A stretch of DNA of 64,000 nucleotides, taken from the NCBI RefSeq assembly GCF_018424605.1, contig NZ_QTKT01000005.1, positions 62,001 through 126,000 on the forward strand, written 5' to 3'. Position numbers and translations under genes: made by a program. The notes beneath the pieces were generated by a model, which did not search any database, was not told the origin of the DNA, and saw only the letters and a list, made by a program, of their open reading frames with translations. The DNA comes from Marinobacter lipolyticus. Lineage in GTDB: Bacteria > Pseudomonadota > Gammaproteobacteria > Pseudomonadales > Oleiphilaceae. Each line of letters starts with the position of its first letter. The stretch's first letter is position 1. Below are positions 19,155-29,095 of this stretch, in pieces.

Positions 19155-20210
19155 TCAGTCCAGCTTGAGCCCGCGGGCCTGCTGCTCGGTCATGTCTTTG
19201 AGAATGCGGTGAAAGCTTTTCAGGCGCGGGTAGCTGATACGTCCCTCTTCCGCGGCTGCATCAATGGCGCAGCCCGGATCCCCCAGATGGCGACAGTTGC
19301 GGAACTTGCACTGGCCGATCAGGTCGCGAATTTCCCGAAAGCCGTACTCCAGCTCCTGGGGCGTCATGTGCCACAGACCGAACTCGCGGATGCCCGGAGA
19401 GTCGATCAGGTCACCGCCGATCGCCAGGTGGAACAGTTTCGCGGTGGTGGTGGTGTGTGTGCCTTTACCGGTACTCTCCGAGAGTGCGCCAACCCGCAGT
19501 GATTCATCCGGCAGCAACGTCTGGATGATCGACGACTTCCCCACGCCGGACTGCCCCACAAACACGCTGGTCTGATTTCGCACCAGATCTTCCACCTGCG
19601 GTGACGGCGTGCTGCCTGAGGCCATCGCGGAGGTGCGCACCACGTTGTAGCCCAATGTCTCGTAGCGCTCCAGCAGTTCATCAATGGCCTGCTGGTTCAG
19701 GTCCGTCAGCAGATCGGTCTTGTTCAGCAGGATGACCACGGGAATGTCGGTGCTTTCGGCCGCCACCAGATAGCGGTCAATCAGGTTGTCGTGGGGCTCC
19801 GGCTCTGGCGCGATCACCAGAATGATGTGGTCGATGTTCGCCGCGACGGGTTTCAGTGCGCCGAAATTGTCCGGGCGCTGCAGCAGGTTGGTGCGCTCAC
19901 AGCGGGCAACAATGACCCCGGTCTCGCTTTTACCGGGCCGCCAGATCACCTTGTCGCCGGTCACCAGGCCGTCGATGTTGGCTCGCACAAAACAGCGTAC
20001 CACCTCGCCCTGATGGTCCCCCTCCAGTCCTTCCACGTCCAGCTGCTGGCCGTAATGGGCGATAATGAGCCCCTGCTGTTCGGGCCCCAGTTCACCGGCT
20101 TCCGTCAGCTCCTCAATGGCCTTTTCCTTACGGGACACCCGCGCGGTGCGTTCCGCGTGAATTTTCTTGATCCGCCATTGCTGCTGTTTGTTCAGTCGCC
20201 GTTTTGCCAT
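19155..20210 (-). CDS. rsgA: ribosome small-subunit GTPase RsgA
   Basis: 351 residues from the ATG for MAKRRLNKQQQWRIKK, the conserved basic N-terminus; a longer frame to 20300 has no family support. It is a circularly permuted GTPase that checks late 30S assembly. Order: OB fold, NKTDLL (G4), GQSGVGKSS (G1), GTHTTTTAKL (G2), DSPGIREFGL (G3), then the zinc knuckle with C-x5-C-type spacing CKFRNCRHLGDPGC. It is convergent with motB (15 bp apart, small ACCGC/GCGGT hairpin between) and divergent from orn. Confidence 0.95.
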   Translation of the reverse strand: MAKRRLNKQQQWRIKKIHAERTARVSRKEKAIEELTEAGELGPEQQGLIIAHYGQQLDVEGLEGDHQGEVVRCFVRANIDGLVTGDKVIWRPGKSETGVIVARCERTNLLQRPDNFGALKPVAANIDHIILVIAPEPEPHDNLIDRYLVAAESTDIPVVILLNKTDLLTDLNQQAIDELLERYETLGYNVVRTSAMASGSTPSPQVEDLVRNQTSVFVGQSGVGKSSIIQTLLPDESLRVGALSESTGKGTHTTTTAKLFHLAIGGDLIDSPGIREFGLWHMTPQELEYGFREIRDLIGQCKFRNCRHLGDPGCAIDAAAEEGRISYPRLKSFHRILKDMTEQQARGLKLD

Positions 20211-20329
20211 AAAGAAGTTGCTGAAATCCTGATGAAGGGTAGGTTTTGCTGTGCCATCATACGCTAACCTGAGGATCGCAGCCCGCATGATCGGCATCAA
20301 CCTCTGAGAATATATCTGACTTTACGGGC

Positions 20330-20434
20330 ACTGGCGGGTGCCACGCTCCGGGACACGCTACAAGCACATCCCTGTGCGCTTGATCTCCGGCCATCCATGG
20401 CCTCCGACAGTCCCGGACCGTGGCACCCGCCAGT
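20330..20434 (+). repeat. long-stem cloverleaf element, copy A
   Basis: 25-bp outer arms (20330-20354 and 20410-20434) pair with one mismatch; the left arm begins ACTGGCGGGTGCC. The 55-nt centre holds two mini-hairpins, GCACA-TCCC-TGTGC and GGCCA-TCCA-TGGCC, joined by a linker starting GCTTG. It lies in the divergent rsgA-orn promoter region. Its centre is nearly the reverse complement of copy D (60.9 kb), while its outer arms differ. No protein is encoded. Confidence 0.85.
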
Positions 20435-20470
20435 ACCCTGCACCAACCCGACGGTTTCGAGGAAGAACAC

Positions 20471-21013
20471 ATGGTGGACGAGAACAACCTGGTATGGATC
20501 GACCTGGAGATGACCGGTCTGGATCCGGAAAAAGAAAGAATCATCGAGATGGCGACCATCGTCACCGACTCGGAGCTGAACCTGGTGGCCGAGGGGCCGG
20601 TGATCGCCATCCGTCAGCCGGACAGCCTGCTGGATGCGATGGACGAGTGGTGCACACGGACCCACGGCGAGAGTGGTCTTACCCAGCGGGTCAAAGAGAG
20701 CAGCGTGTCGGAGCGGGACGCGGAACAGGAAACCATCGAGTTTCTGAAACAGTATGTAGCGCCGGGCAAATCGCCGCTGTGCGGCAACAGCATCGGCCAG
20801 GATCGCCGCTTTCTGGTGAAGTACATGCCGGAGCTGGAGGGCTATTTCCATTACCGCAATCTGGATGTCAGCACCATCAAGGAACTGGCGCGGCGGTGGC
20901 GGCCGGATGTGCTGGCGGGTGTGAAGAAAAAGGGCAGTCACCTGGCGCTGGACGACATTCGCGATTCCATCAACGAGCTGCGCCATTACCGGGAAACCTT
21001 CTTCAAGCTATAG
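20471..21013 (+). CDS. orn: oligoribonuclease
   Basis: 180 residues from the ATG preceded by GAGGAAG; the longer frame starting at 20420 runs into the repeat element and is rejected. A DEDDh 3'-5' exonuclease with Exo[19 protein letters not shown], ExoII and ExoIII blocks ([22 protein letters not shown]). It degrades 2-5-nt RNAs and, in c-di-GMP-rich bacteria, pGpG made by EAL enzymes, a link to the EAL and FimX genes earlier in the window. It is convergent with queG, and the two share the palindrome CTATAG as their stop codons. Confidence 0.96.
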   Translation: MVDENNLVWIDLEMTGLDPEKERIIEMATIVTDSELNLVAEGPVIAIRQPDSLLDAMDEWCTRTHGESGLTQRVKESSVSERDAEQETIEFLKQYVAPGKSPLCGNSIGQDRRFLVKYMPELEGYFHYRNLDVSTIKELARRWRPDVLAGVKKKGSHLALDDIRDSINELRHYRETFFKL

Positions 21014-22072
21014 GCCGTGCTGCTTCAGGGCCCAGCGGACGTGCTCGCGGACCATGCCGGAAGGATGGTCTGCCCGTTGTTTCAGAGCTTCGATGACCGG
21101 GATGGTGGATGGCGCGTTGCCGAGGCCGACGGCCAGGTTGCGTAGCCAGCCTTCGTAGCCGGTGCGGCGAATCGCGGAGCCTTCGGTGCGTTTGAGGAAC
21201 TGGGCCTCGGTCCACAGGAACAGTTCGGCCAGTTCGCTATTGTTCAGGCCGTGGCGGGGCTGGAAATCCGGCTCCTGGGTTGGCTTGCTGAATTTGTTCC
21301 AGGGACATACCAGCTGGCAGTCGTCGCAGCCGAACACCCGGTTGCCCATCAGCGGGCGCAACTCTTCCGGAATGCTGCCTTTCTGCTCGATGGTCAGATA
21401 GCTGATGCAGCGACGGGCATCGAGCAGATGGGGGCCCACGAAGGCATCGGTCGGGCACAACTCGAGGCAGGCTCTGCAACTGCCGCAGTGGTCGGTCTCG
21501 AACGGTTCGTCCACCGGGAGTGGGGCGCTGGTGAAGATTTCACCGAGAAAGAAAAACGAGCCGGCTTTGGGGTGAATCAGCATGTTGTTCTTGCCGATCC
21601 AGCCCAGGCCCGCCCGTTGGGCAAGGGCCCGCTCCAGAACCGGGGCGCTGTCCACGAAAGCCCGATAGTCGTGACCGCTGATGGCGTCGTCGATGCGTTT
21701 GGCCAGGGTTGCGAGGCGCTTGCGCATCAGTTTGTGATAGTCGCGGCCCAGGGCGTAGCGGGTAACATAGGCGCGTTCCCGGTCAGTGAGTGCTTCTTTC
21801 GGGCTGTCCGGGGATGCGAGGTAATCCATGCGTACGGAGATTACCCGCAGGGTTCCGGGTACCAGCGCAGTGGGGGTGTAGCGCTTGTCGCCGTGGTCGC
21901 CCATGTAGGTCATCTCGCCGTGGTAGCCCTGGGCGAGCCAGCTACGCAGGCGTTCACCGTGCACGCCGGTATCGGGGTAGGTGATGCCGGCGTCGCTGAA
22001 ACCCAGTTCCCGAGCCCAGGTGCGAATGGAATCTGGCAGGTTTTCAAGGGCTTCGGTCGATTTCACGGTCAT
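21008..22072 (-). CDS. queG: epoxyqueuosine reductase
   Basis: 354 residues from ATG (a GTG two codons upstream is also possible). Catalyses the last step of queuosine synthesis on tRNA, using cobalamin and two [4Fe-4S] clusters. The ferredoxin-like cluster motifs are [16 protein letters not shown] and [13 protein letters not shown]; the N-terminal DUF1730 part includes [10 protein letters not shown]-terminal HEAT-like segment follows ([11 protein letters not shown]). It is convergent with orn. Confidence 0.95.
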   Translation of the reverse strand: MTVKSTEALENLPDSIRTWARELGFSDAGITYPDTGVHGERLRSWLAQGYHGEMTYMGDHGDKRYTPTALVPGTLRVISVRMDYLASPDSPKEALTDRERAYVTRYALGRDYHKLMRKRLATLAKRIDDAISGHDYRAFVDSAPVLERALAQRAGLGWIGKNNMLIHPKAGSFFFLGEIFTSAPLPVDEPFETDHCGSCRACLELCPTDAFVGPHLLDARRCISYLTIEQKGSIPEELRPLMGNRVFGCDDCQLVCPWNKFSKPTQEPDFQPRHGLNNSELAELFLWTEAQFLKRTEGSAIRRTGYEGWLRNLAVGLGNAPSTIPVIEALKQRADHPSGMVREHVRWALKQHGL

Positions 22073-22204
22073 GGTCACGCAAACAGAATGAGCGTACGGA
22101 AGTTTAATCTGATTAAGTTATGACCTTTTTCTGTGTTTTGCTATGCTTTACAGGTATCTGGCCAATTCTCTTAAACTGATTTCTTTGCCTGGAGCGCGGG
22201 TAAT

Positions 22205-23755
22205 ATGCCTCCGACGGATCACCACATTCTACCAGAAGAGCTCTACTCTGCAGATGCCGTGCGGGAGATTGACCACTATGTGATCGATCAGCAGGGTGTT
22301 GATGGCTTTGATCTGATGCAATCGGCGGCCGCCTCGGTGTTCCGGCGGATGATACAGCGGTGGCCCGAGCCTGGCAGGATTCTGGTATTGTGCGGGTCGG
22401 GCAATAACGGCGGCGATGGTTATCTGGTGGCGGCCGCCGCTCAGAGGCATGGCCTGCCGGTGACCTGCCTCGCCGTTCTGCCGCAGGAGAAGCTGGCTGG
22501 CGATGCCCGCAAAGCCTGGCAGAAAGCCTGCGGAGACGGGGTCGAGGTGTTGGAGTTGGAGGCCTTGTCAGGCGCCGAGCGCGATCAGCAGTTTGCCTCG
22601 GCGGGGCTGATTGTCGATGCCATGCTCGGCACCGGGGTCACCGGAGCGCCAAGAGAGCCGGTGGCGGAGATGATTCGCCGCTGTCTGGCGATGCACGTGC
22701 CGGTGGTTGCGGTGGATCTGCCTTCAGGCCTGGATGCCAGTACCGGCGGTGCGGCTGGCGACGTCCTGCGGGCCGATCTGACGGTGACCTTCATCGGCCT
22801 CAAAGCAGGGCTGTTTACCGGCCAGGGCCCGGAGGCCGCCGGCGACGTCTGCTTCGAGCCACTGGGGACCGAAGTCTGGCTGACGGGCGCCGGTCAACTG
22901 CCGCTGGCGCGCCGGGCTGACTGGCGCACGGTGAAGACTTCGTTGCCGCGACGACCGGTGACAGCCCACAAGGGGCGTTTCGGCCACGTGCTGGTGGTGG
23001 CGGGCGACCGGGGGTTCGGCGGCGCTGGAATTCTTGCCGCGGAGGCCGCGGCCCGCACGGGCGCGGGCCTGGTAACACTGGCCACGCGACCAGAACATGT
23101 GGCCCCGGCGTTGGCGCGATGCCCGTCGATCATGGTGCAGGGGCTGGTTCACGGTTCCGAGCTGGCTGCGCTGGTAGAAGCCGCTGATGTCATCGTTTGT
23201 GGCCCCGGTATTGGCCAGGGGGCGTGGGGGCAGCAGATGCTGCAACAGGTCATTGCCAGTGGTAAACCCCGGGTGCTGGATGCAGATGCCCTGAATCTGA
23301 TGGCGACGCGAGTGGCGGTGCAGGACGAAGCGCACATCCTTACGCCCCACCCGGGGGAGGCGGCCCGGCTGCTGGAGTGCCCGGTTGCGGAGGTTGAGGC
23401 AGACCGTCTCAAGGCGATTGCGCAGCTGCGCCAGGTTTATGGTGGAACGATCGTGTTGAAGGGGGCGGGTAGCCTGGTCGACGGCGACAGAGATCCGCAA
23501 CCCTATATCGTCAGTGGAAGCAATCCCGGGATGGCAACCGGGGGTATGGGTGACGTACTTTGTGGTGTCATCGGCGCGTTGTATGGTCAGCTAGAAAACC
23601 CCGCGCTGGCGGCACGAATGGGTGTCGCGTTGCATCTGGCGGCAGCGGACAGGGCGTCCAGCCGTCGCGGGTACATGGGGCTGTTGCCGATGGATGTGAT
23701 TGATGCGCTGCCGGAGTTACTGGCAGAGGCGGAGCTTGCTCACAGCAGGCATTGA
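22205..23755 (+). CDS. nnr: bifunctional NAD(P)HX epimerase/dehydratase
   Basis: 516 residues with two fused repair activities for hydrated NAD(P)H. The N-terminal YjeF epimerase (~1-225) contains CGSGNNGGDGYLVAAAA and VVAVDLPSGLDAS; the C-terminal ADP-dependent dehydratase (~235-510) contains HKGRFGHVLVVAGDRGFGGA, LTPHPGEAARLL and the signature GSNPGMATGGMGDVLCG. It is the first gene of the long co-directional run continuing into tsaE, amiB and mutL, a conserved order in gammaproteobacteria. Confidence 0.95.
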   Translation: MPPTDHHILPEELYSADAVREIDHYVIDQQGVDGFDLMQSAAASVFRRMIQRWPEPGRILVLCGSGNNGGDGYLVAAAAQRHGLPVTCLAVLPQEKLAGDARKAWQKACGDGVEVLELEALSGAERDQQFASAGLIVDAMLGTGVTGAPREPVAEMIRRCLAMHVPVVAVDLPSGLDASTGGAAGDVLRADLTVTFIGLKAGLFTGQGPEAAGDVCFEPLGTEVWLTGAGQLPLARRADWRTVKTSLPRRPVTAHKGRFGHVLVVAGDRGFGGAGILAAEAAARTGAGLVTLATRPEHVAPALARCPSIMVQGLVHGSELAALVEAADVIVCGPGIGQGAWGQQMLQQVIASGKPRVLDADALNLMATRVAVQDEAHILTPHPGEAARLLECPVAEVEADRLKAIAQLRQVYGGTIVLKGAGSLVDGDRDPQPYIVSGSNPGMATGGMGDVLCGVIGALYGQLENPALAARMGVALHLAAADRASSRRGYMGLLPMDVIDALPELLAEAELAHSRH

Positions 23756-23774
23756 ACGGTGAGTCGAGGTGGTC

Positions 23775-24281
23775 ATGCAAGCAACACAACCTGAGCTGCG
23801 GTTGTTCCTCGCTGATGAGGCGGAAACCGAAGCGTTCGGACTCAGGCTGGCGGATCTGGTCAGGAACACCGGCCGGGGTGTGACGATTTTTCTGGAAGGC
23901 AATCTCGGGATGGGAAAAACCACCCTGAGCCGCGGCGTCATGCGCGGGCTGGGGCATGAAGGTGCGGTCAAGAGCCCGACCTACACTCTGGTAGAACCCT
24001 ACGAACACCTTGCACCGGCGGCCTATCACTTTGATCTTTACCGGCTGGGCGATCCGGAAGAGCTGGAGTACATGGGGATCCGCGATTATTTCGAGGGTGG
24101 CGCCCTGTGTCTGATTGAATGGCCGGAGCGGGGACAGGGGGTGCTGCCTGTGCCGGACCTGCAAATTACCCTTGTCCGGCAGGGAGAGGGGCGTTCCGCG
24201 CATATTGTCGCGGGTACGCCCTCCGGTCGTCACATGCTGACGGCCCTGAACACGGTTGCAACGGATACGCCCGCGCCATAG
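23775..24281 (+). CDS. tsaE: tRNA threonylcarbamoyladenosine ATPase TsaE
   Basis: 168 residues. The ATG at 23775 has GAGGTG 4 bp ahead; an in-frame GTG two codons earlier lies inside that site. Walker A is EGNLGMGKTTLSRG, followed by SPTYTLVEPY and the Walker B-like LIEWPERG. It assists TsaB-TsaD in making t6A at position 37 of ANN-decoding tRNAs. It overlaps no neighbour; the amiB start follows 28 bp later. Confidence 0.94.
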   Translation: MQATQPELRLFLADEAETEAFGLRLADLVRNTGRGVTIFLEGNLGMGKTTLSRGVMRGLGHEGAVKSPTYTLVEPYEHLAPAAYHFDLYRLGDPEELEYMGIRDYFEGGALCLIEWPERGQGVLPVPDLQITLVRQGEGRSAHIVAGTPSGRHMLTALNTVATDTPAP

Positions 24282-24309
24282 CGGGCCAGAACAACAATGG
24301 GTAGGCAGT

Positions 24310-25671
24310 ATGATGATCATCAAGGCAATGCATAAGTGTCTGACGGCTGGTGGCGCGCTCGCACTGCTGCTGTGGTCCGGCGTGCTACTGGCCGGAACCG
24401 GCGTGGAGGGAGCGCGGATCTGGCCCGCACCGGACCATACCCGCCTGGTGCTGGATACCGCCGGCAAGGTGGATCACAACGTGTTTTCGCTGAGCGCCCC
24501 ATCGCGGCTGGTGATCGACCTGAAGAATGTCGATCTGAAAACCGATTTCTCCGCGCTCGATCTGTCCGGCAGCCCGATCCAGCGCATTCGCAGCGCTCGA
24601 CGAAATGGCGATGACCTGCGCGTGGTCCTGGATCTGAAAAGCAATATCAAACCCCGCAGTTTCCAGCTCGAGCCCAACCAGCAGTACGGGCATCGGCTGG
24701 TGGTTGATCTGATCGATGAAGGCGGGCTGAAAACCCAGAAAGCCGCGCAGCCAACAGTCACCCAGAGCCCCAACGGCAAGCGGGACATCATCGTGGTGAT
24801 CGATGCCGGCCACGGTGGGGAGGACCCCGGCGCTATCGGTCCCCGGGGTACCCGCGAGAAAGACGTGGTGCTGTCCATGGCGAAAACCCTGCAAAGCCTG
24901 ATCAACCAGAAACCCGGCTTCACGGCAAAGCTGACCCGTACCGGCGACTATTACATTGACCTGCGAGGGCGCACCCTGCTGGCCCGTAAGCACAACGCCG
25001 ACCTGTTTGTGTCGATGCACGCCGACGCATTCCGCACGCCGCAGCCGCGGGGCGCGTCGGTCTTTGCGCTCTCCCAGCGGGGCGCAACCAGTGAATCGGC
25101 TCGCTGGCTGGCGCAAAGTGAAAACAGCTCCGACCTCATCGGCGGTGCCGGTGGGGTGTCTCTCAGTGGCCGCGACGAAATGCTGGCCGGCGTGCTGCTG
25201 GACCTGTCAATGACCGCCAGCATCAACTCAAGCCTGGGTGTTGGCAGCTCGATACTGGGCAGGCTGGGTAATGTCACCAAACTGCATAAGCCGGGTGTGG
25301 AACAGGCTGCGTTCGTGGTGCTGAAATCTCCGGACATTCCGTCGTTGCTTGTGGAGGCCGGCTTCATCTCCAATCCTCAGGAGGAGCGCAATCTGGCCAG
25401 TTCCGCCTACCAGCGCAAGCTGGCCAACGCGGTGTTCGATGGTATTCACGACTATTTCTCGAAAACACCGCCACCGGGTACCCTGCTGGCGTACCAGAAG
25501 GCTAGCCGCCAGGGCGGTAATACCGCTGGGCAGTATCGTATCCGCCGAGGTGACACGCTGTCGGGTGTGGCGCGGGAGAACCAGACCACGGTCAGCGAGC
25601 TGATGCGGTTTAACGGGCTGAACGACGACCGTGTTATGGTAGGGCAGACCATTCGCATTCCCGCATCCTGA
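24310..25671 (+). CDS. amiB: N-acetylmuramoyl-L-alanine amidase with AMIN and LysM domains
   Basis: 453 residues from the ATG-ATG at 24310. A signal sequence (hydrophobic ~15-32, likely cut after LLAG) leads to an AMIN septum-targeting domain (~35-135), then an Amidase_3 zinc hydrolase (~160-395) with [15 protein letters not shown], the glutamate in [14 protein letters not shown], and [15 protein letters not shown] single LysM motif ends the protein ([16 protein letters not shown]). It cleaves peptidoglycan crosswise for daughter-cell separation, activated in E. coli by EnvC. The context tsaE-amiB-mutL supports the name. Confidence 0.93.
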   Translation: MMIIKAMHKCLTAGGALALLLWSGVLLAGTGVEGARIWPAPDHTRLVLDTAGKVDHNVFSLSAPSRLVIDLKNVDLKTDFSALDLSGSPIQRIRSARRNGDDLRVVLDLKSNIKPRSFQLEPNQQYGHRLVVDLIDEGGLKTQKAAQPTVTQSPNGKRDIIVVIDAGHGGEDPGAIGPRGTREKDVVLSMAKTLQSLINQKPGFTAKLTRTGDYYIDLRGRTLLARKHNADLFVSMHADAFRTPQPRGASVFALSQRGATSESARWLAQSENSSDLIGGAGGVSLSGRDEMLAGVLLDLSMTASINSSLGVGSSILGRLGNVTKLHKPGVEQAAFVVLKSPDIPSLLVEAGFISNPQEERNLASSAYQRKLANAVFDGIHDYFSKTPPPGTLLAYQKASRQGGNTAGQYRIRRGDTLSGVARENQTTVSELMRFNGLNDDRVMVGQTIRIPAS

Positions 25672-25691
25672 ACAAGAGGTTTTCCCGAACT

Positions 25692-27632
25692 ATGCCCGCC
25701 ATACGATTGCTGTCACCACGGCTTGCCAACCAGATTGCTGCAGGCGAAGTGGTGGAGCGTCCTGCTTCTGTGGTCAAGGAACTGGTGGAGAACGCCCTCG
25801 ATGCAGGTGCCAGCCGCGTCGACGTGGACATTGAGCAGGGCGGTGTAAAGCTGATTCGGGTGCGGGACGACGGTTTCGGTATCGGCGAAGCGGACCTGCC
25901 ATTGGCTCTCAGTCGCCACGCGACCAGCAAGATCGAAAGCCTTGATGATCTTGAGGCGGTTTCTTCCCTGGGCTTCCGTGGCGAGGCGCTGGCCAGTATC
26001 AGTTCGGTGTCGAGGTTGTCGCTCACCTCCCGCACCGAAGCGCAAGAGGCCGCTTCCCGGGTGGAGGTGGAAGGCCGTGACATGGACGCGCGCATCTCGC
26101 CGGCGGCCCACCCGGTCGGCACCACCGTTGAGGTGCGGGACCTGTTCTTCAATACCCCGGCCCGGCGCAAGTTCCTGCGCACCGAAAAAACCGAGTTCAA
26201 CCATGTGGACGAATGCATCCGTCGTCAGGCTCTGAGCCGATTCGATGCGGGATTCACCCTTCGCCACAACCAGCGGGTGATTCAGAGTCTGCGCCCTGCG
26301 GCCAGCCCGCTGGATCGGGAGCGCCGGATTGGCGCCCTGTGCGGCCAGCAGTTCATCGACAACGCCGTGGTGATTGACGCCGAGGCGACCGGGCTGCGGC
26401 TCTGGGGGTGGGTGGCGTTGCCGACATTCTCCCGCAGCCAGGCCGATCTGCAGTATTTCTTCGTCAACGGTCGCGTCATTCGCGACCGACTGGTGGCCCA
26501 CGCCGTGCGCCAGGCCTACCGGGATGTTCTCTACAATAACCGCCACCCCGCTTTCGTGCTCTACCTCGAGGTGGATCCGGCGACGGTGGATGTCAACGTG
26601 CACCCCACCAAGCACGAAGTGCGTTTCCGAGATGGTCGCCTGGTGCACGATTTTATTTTTCGCACGCTTCACAAAGCCCTCGCGGACGTGCGCCCGGATG
26701 ACCATCTGCGGGGCGCTGTGGCGCAATCGGAGGTGCGTGAAGGTGCCGCAATGGCTGTGCCCGGAAGTATCGGCACCGCCGCGTCCACCGGAGGCGCCGC
26801 CGAATCCGCAGGCGGGGCCTTCGGTGGACGCAGTTGGGGCGAAACCGGTTCGGTGTTCGATCGCAGTCCCGCGGGCGCTCCCGGGGCAACTGCCCAACAC
26901 CAGCACCAGTGGCAGGCGCGGGACCAGATGGGCTTTTACCAGTCATTGAATGAAGGCGGTGGTCTGGACAGGAGCGGCCACGCCGGCGCCGCCCCGCCCC
27001 ATGAGCTGGCCGCCGGGCAACCGACGCCGCCGGTGGACAGCGAGGCAGAGCCACCGCTGGGGTATGCCATTGCCCAGCTCCACGGCATCTACATTCTTGC
27101 CCAGAGTCGGCAGGGCATGATTGTGGTGGATATGCACGCCGCCCATGAGCGCATCACATACGAGCGCATGAAACGAGCCCTGGAAGCGCAGGATCTGAAA
27201 AGCCAGCCCCTGCTGGTGCCGGTTTCACTGGCAGTCAGCCAAAAAGAGGCGGCGCTGGCGGAAAGCCATGTTACCGAGCTGCAGCAGCTTGGCCTCCAGG
27301 TGGAGCGAATCGGCCCGGAAACCCTGGCGATTCGCCAGGTGCCTGCGCTGCTGCGGGGTGCCGATACCGAGCAGCTGGTGCGGGATGTGCTCGCGGATCT
27401 GATCGAGAACGGCCAGAGTGATCGCGTGGAAGCCGTCACCCATGAGCTGCTGGGAACCATGGCCTGCCATGGGTCAGTACGTGCAAACCGGCAGCTGACG
27501 ATTCCCGAGATGAACACCCTGTTGCGGGATATGGAGGCGACCGAGCGCAGTGGCCAGTGCAACCACGGCCGACCGACATGGACGGTGGTGACGCTGTCGG
27601 AACTGGACAAGTTGTTCCTGAGAGGTCGCTGA
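25692..27632 (+). CDS. mutL: DNA mismatch repair protein MutL
   Basis: 646 residues. The N-terminal GHKL ATPase carries [15 protein letters not shown], the DDGFGIG and [11 protein letters not shown] motifs, and the DNA-binding transducer follows to ~330. A low-complexity linker rich in Gly, Ala, Ser and His (~350-455) precedes the dimerisation domain ([15 protein letters not shown] to the end). The metal-endonuclease motif of other MutL proteins is not seen, as in MutH-type systems. It is followed by miaA after 7 bp. Confidence 0.96.
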   Translation: MPAIRLLSPRLANQIAAGEVVERPASVVKELVENALDAGASRVDVDIEQGGVKLIRVRDDGFGIGEADLPLALSRHATSKIESLDDLEAVSSLGFRGEALASISSVSRLSLTSRTEAQEAASRVEVEGRDMDARISPAAHPVGTTVEVRDLFFNTPARRKFLRTEKTEFNHVDECIRRQALSRFDAGFTLRHNQRVIQSLRPAASPLDRERRIGALCGQQFIDNAVVIDAEATGLRLWGWVALPTFSRSQADLQYFFVNGRVIRDRLVAHAVRQAYRDVLYNNRHPAFVLYLEVDPATVDVNVHPTKHEVRFRDGRLVHDFIFRTLHKALADVRPDDHLRGAVAQSEVREGAAMAVPGSIGTAASTGGAAESAGGAFGGRSWGETGSVFDRSPAGAPGATAQHQHQWQARDQMGFYQSLNEGGGLDRSGHAGAAPPHELAAGQPTPPVDSEAEPPLGYAIAQLHGIYILAQSRQGMIVVDMHAAHERITYERMKRALEAQDLKSQPLLVPVSLAVSQKEAALAESHVTELQQLGLQVERIGPETLAIRQVPALLRGADTEQLVRDVLADLIENGQSDRVEAVTHELLGTMACHGSVRANRQLTIPEMNTLLRDMEATERSGQCNHGRPTWTVVTLSELDKLFLRGR

Positions 27633-27639
27633 AGCCGCC

Positions 27640-28689
27640 ATGAGTGACCACCCTGCCGCGCAGCCCCCGCTGCCGCCCGCGATATTTCTGATGGGGCCGA
27701 CGGCATCCGGAAAGACCGACCTGGCCATGGCCCTGTGCGACCAGTTGCCCTGCGACATCATCAGTGTGGATTCCGCGATGATTTATCGCGGCATGGATAT
27801 CGGAACGGCCAAACCCTCGGCCGCGGAACTCGCTCGCGCCCCCCACCGGCTGATTGATATCTGCGATCCGGCGGAGCGGTATTCCGCCGCCGATTTCCGG
27901 CGCGATGCTCTGGAGGCCATGGCGGCGATTACCCGGGCGGGTCGAATTCCGCTGCTGGTGGGCGGCACCATGATGTATTTCAAGGCGCTGCTCCATGGCA
28001 TGTCCGATCTGCCGTCGGCCGATCCGGCGCTGCGTCGGGCGCTGGCCGAAGAGGCGGAAACGCGGGGCTGGGCCGCTCTGCACGAAGAGTTGAGGGCCCG
28101 GGATCCGGTGGCTGCGGAGCTGATCCACCGGAACAATCGGCAACGGTTGATGCGGGCGCTTGAGGTGATTCGCCTGACCGGCCGGCCCATCTCTGAACTC
28201 TGGCAGTCCCAGAGCGCCGGCGCCGGGGAATCGCAGCCCGTTATCGGAAATGTCGAGGATTACACCTATTTCACCCATTGGCAGGCAGACGAAACCCCGT
28301 CGCTTCCGTATACTGTGGTGCAGCTTGCTGTTGCTCCGTCTGACAGAAAGGTCCTTCACGAGCGGATCCGCCGGCGTTTCTTGAATATGCTGGAAGCGGG
28401 TTTTCTCGACGAGGTGAGGGCATTGATGGCCCGCGGAGATCTGAGTGTTGGCTTGCCTTCCATGCGATGCGTCGGTTACCGACAGGCCTGGCAGCATCTC
28501 GAAGGCGAGGATGATTACGACGCCATGGTCAGCAAAGGGGTGGCAGCGACCCGCCAGCTTGCCAAGCGGCAGTTAACCTGGTTGCGCAAGTGGTCCGGTG
28601 TAACATGGCTGAACAGTGAAGACCCACATATCACTGAGGCAGCCTTGAAAAATATCAGACTTCGCACCACATTTAATTCTGAAAAATGA
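27640..28689 (+). CDS. miaA: tRNA dimethylallyltransferase
   Basis: 349 residues, somewhat longer than E. coli MiaA (316) because of N- and C-terminal tails. P-loop [29 protein letters not shown], and the substrate region [15 protein letters not shown]. It prenylates A37 of tRNAs reading UNN codons; MiaB, encoded at 61-62 kb, then adds the methylthio group. The order mutL-miaA-hfq is standard. Confidence 0.96.
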   Translation: MSDHPAAQPPLPPAIFLMGPTASGKTDLAMALCDQLPCDIISVDSAMIYRGMDIGTAKPSAAELARAPHRLIDICDPAERYSAADFRRDALEAMAAITRAGRIPLLVGGTMMYFKALLHGMSDLPSADPALRRALAEEAETRGWAALHEELRARDPVAAELIHRNNRQRLMRALEVIRLTGRPISELWQSQSAGAGESQPVIGNVEDYTYFTHWQADETPSLPYTVVQLAVAPSDRKVLHERIRRRFLNMLEAGFLDEVRALMARGDLSVGLPSMRCVGYRQAWQHLEGEDDYDAMVSKGVAATRQLAKRQLTWLRKWSGVTWLNSEDPHITEAALKNIRLRTTFNSEK

Positions 28690-28723
28690 CGATCTGTACT
28701 TACCTATAAACAGGAGAAAACAC

Positions 28724-28975
28724 ATGTCAAAAGGGCATTCCTTACAAGACCCTTACCTCAATGCTTTGCGCAAGGAACGCATTCCGGTTTCCATCTTTCT
28801 GGTCAATGGCATCAAACTGCAGGGCCAGATCGAATCCTTTGACCAATTTGTGATTTTGCTGAAAAACACTGTCAGCCAGATGGTTTACAAACACGCGATT
28901 TCCACCGTTGTTCCGGCACGGAATGTTCGCATTCCTCCGCAGGCACCCGGCGGAGAGGGTGAGGCAGAAGACTGA
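28724..28975 (+). CDS. hfq: RNA chaperone Hfq
   Basis: 83 residues, close to the Pseudomonas length and without the long acidic tail of E. coli Hfq. Sm1 ([20 protein letters not shown]) and Sm2 ([10 protein letters not shown]) are intact, and the N-terminal [16 protein letters not shown] provides the proximal RNA face. It forms a hexamer that pairs small RNAs with mRNAs. It is preceded by an AGGAGA ribosome site and followed by a terminator-like hairpin, so part of the message probably ends here before hflX. Confidence 0.97.
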   Translation: MSKGHSLQDPYLNALRKERIPVSIFLVNGIKLQGQIESFDQFVILLKNTVSQMVYKHAISTVVPARNVRIPPQAPGGEGEAED

Positions 28976-29000
28976 GTTGCCCGGACCTACCGGTTTTTGC

Positions 29001-29056
29001 CACCCGCGTTTCCGACGAATCCTTAGCGGTTCCGAGGGGCGCGGGTGTTTGTTTTT
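29001..29056 (+). terminator. terminator-like hairpin after hfq
   Basis: CACCCGCG (29001-29008) pairs with CGCGGGTG (29040-29047), followed by TTTGTTTTT. The inner 31 nt are only partly paired, so the structure is weaker than a classical terminator and may allow read-through into hflX. Confidence 0.5.
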
Positions 29057-29095
29057 ATGCCCCTGAGAATTTGATGACCAAGGAGTTTTTGCCAC

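Noticed and set aside
20420..20470. N-terminal extension of orn
   Set aside because: It begins within the right arm of repeat element A; the ATG at 20471 has GAGGAAG ahead and gives the standard Orn length.
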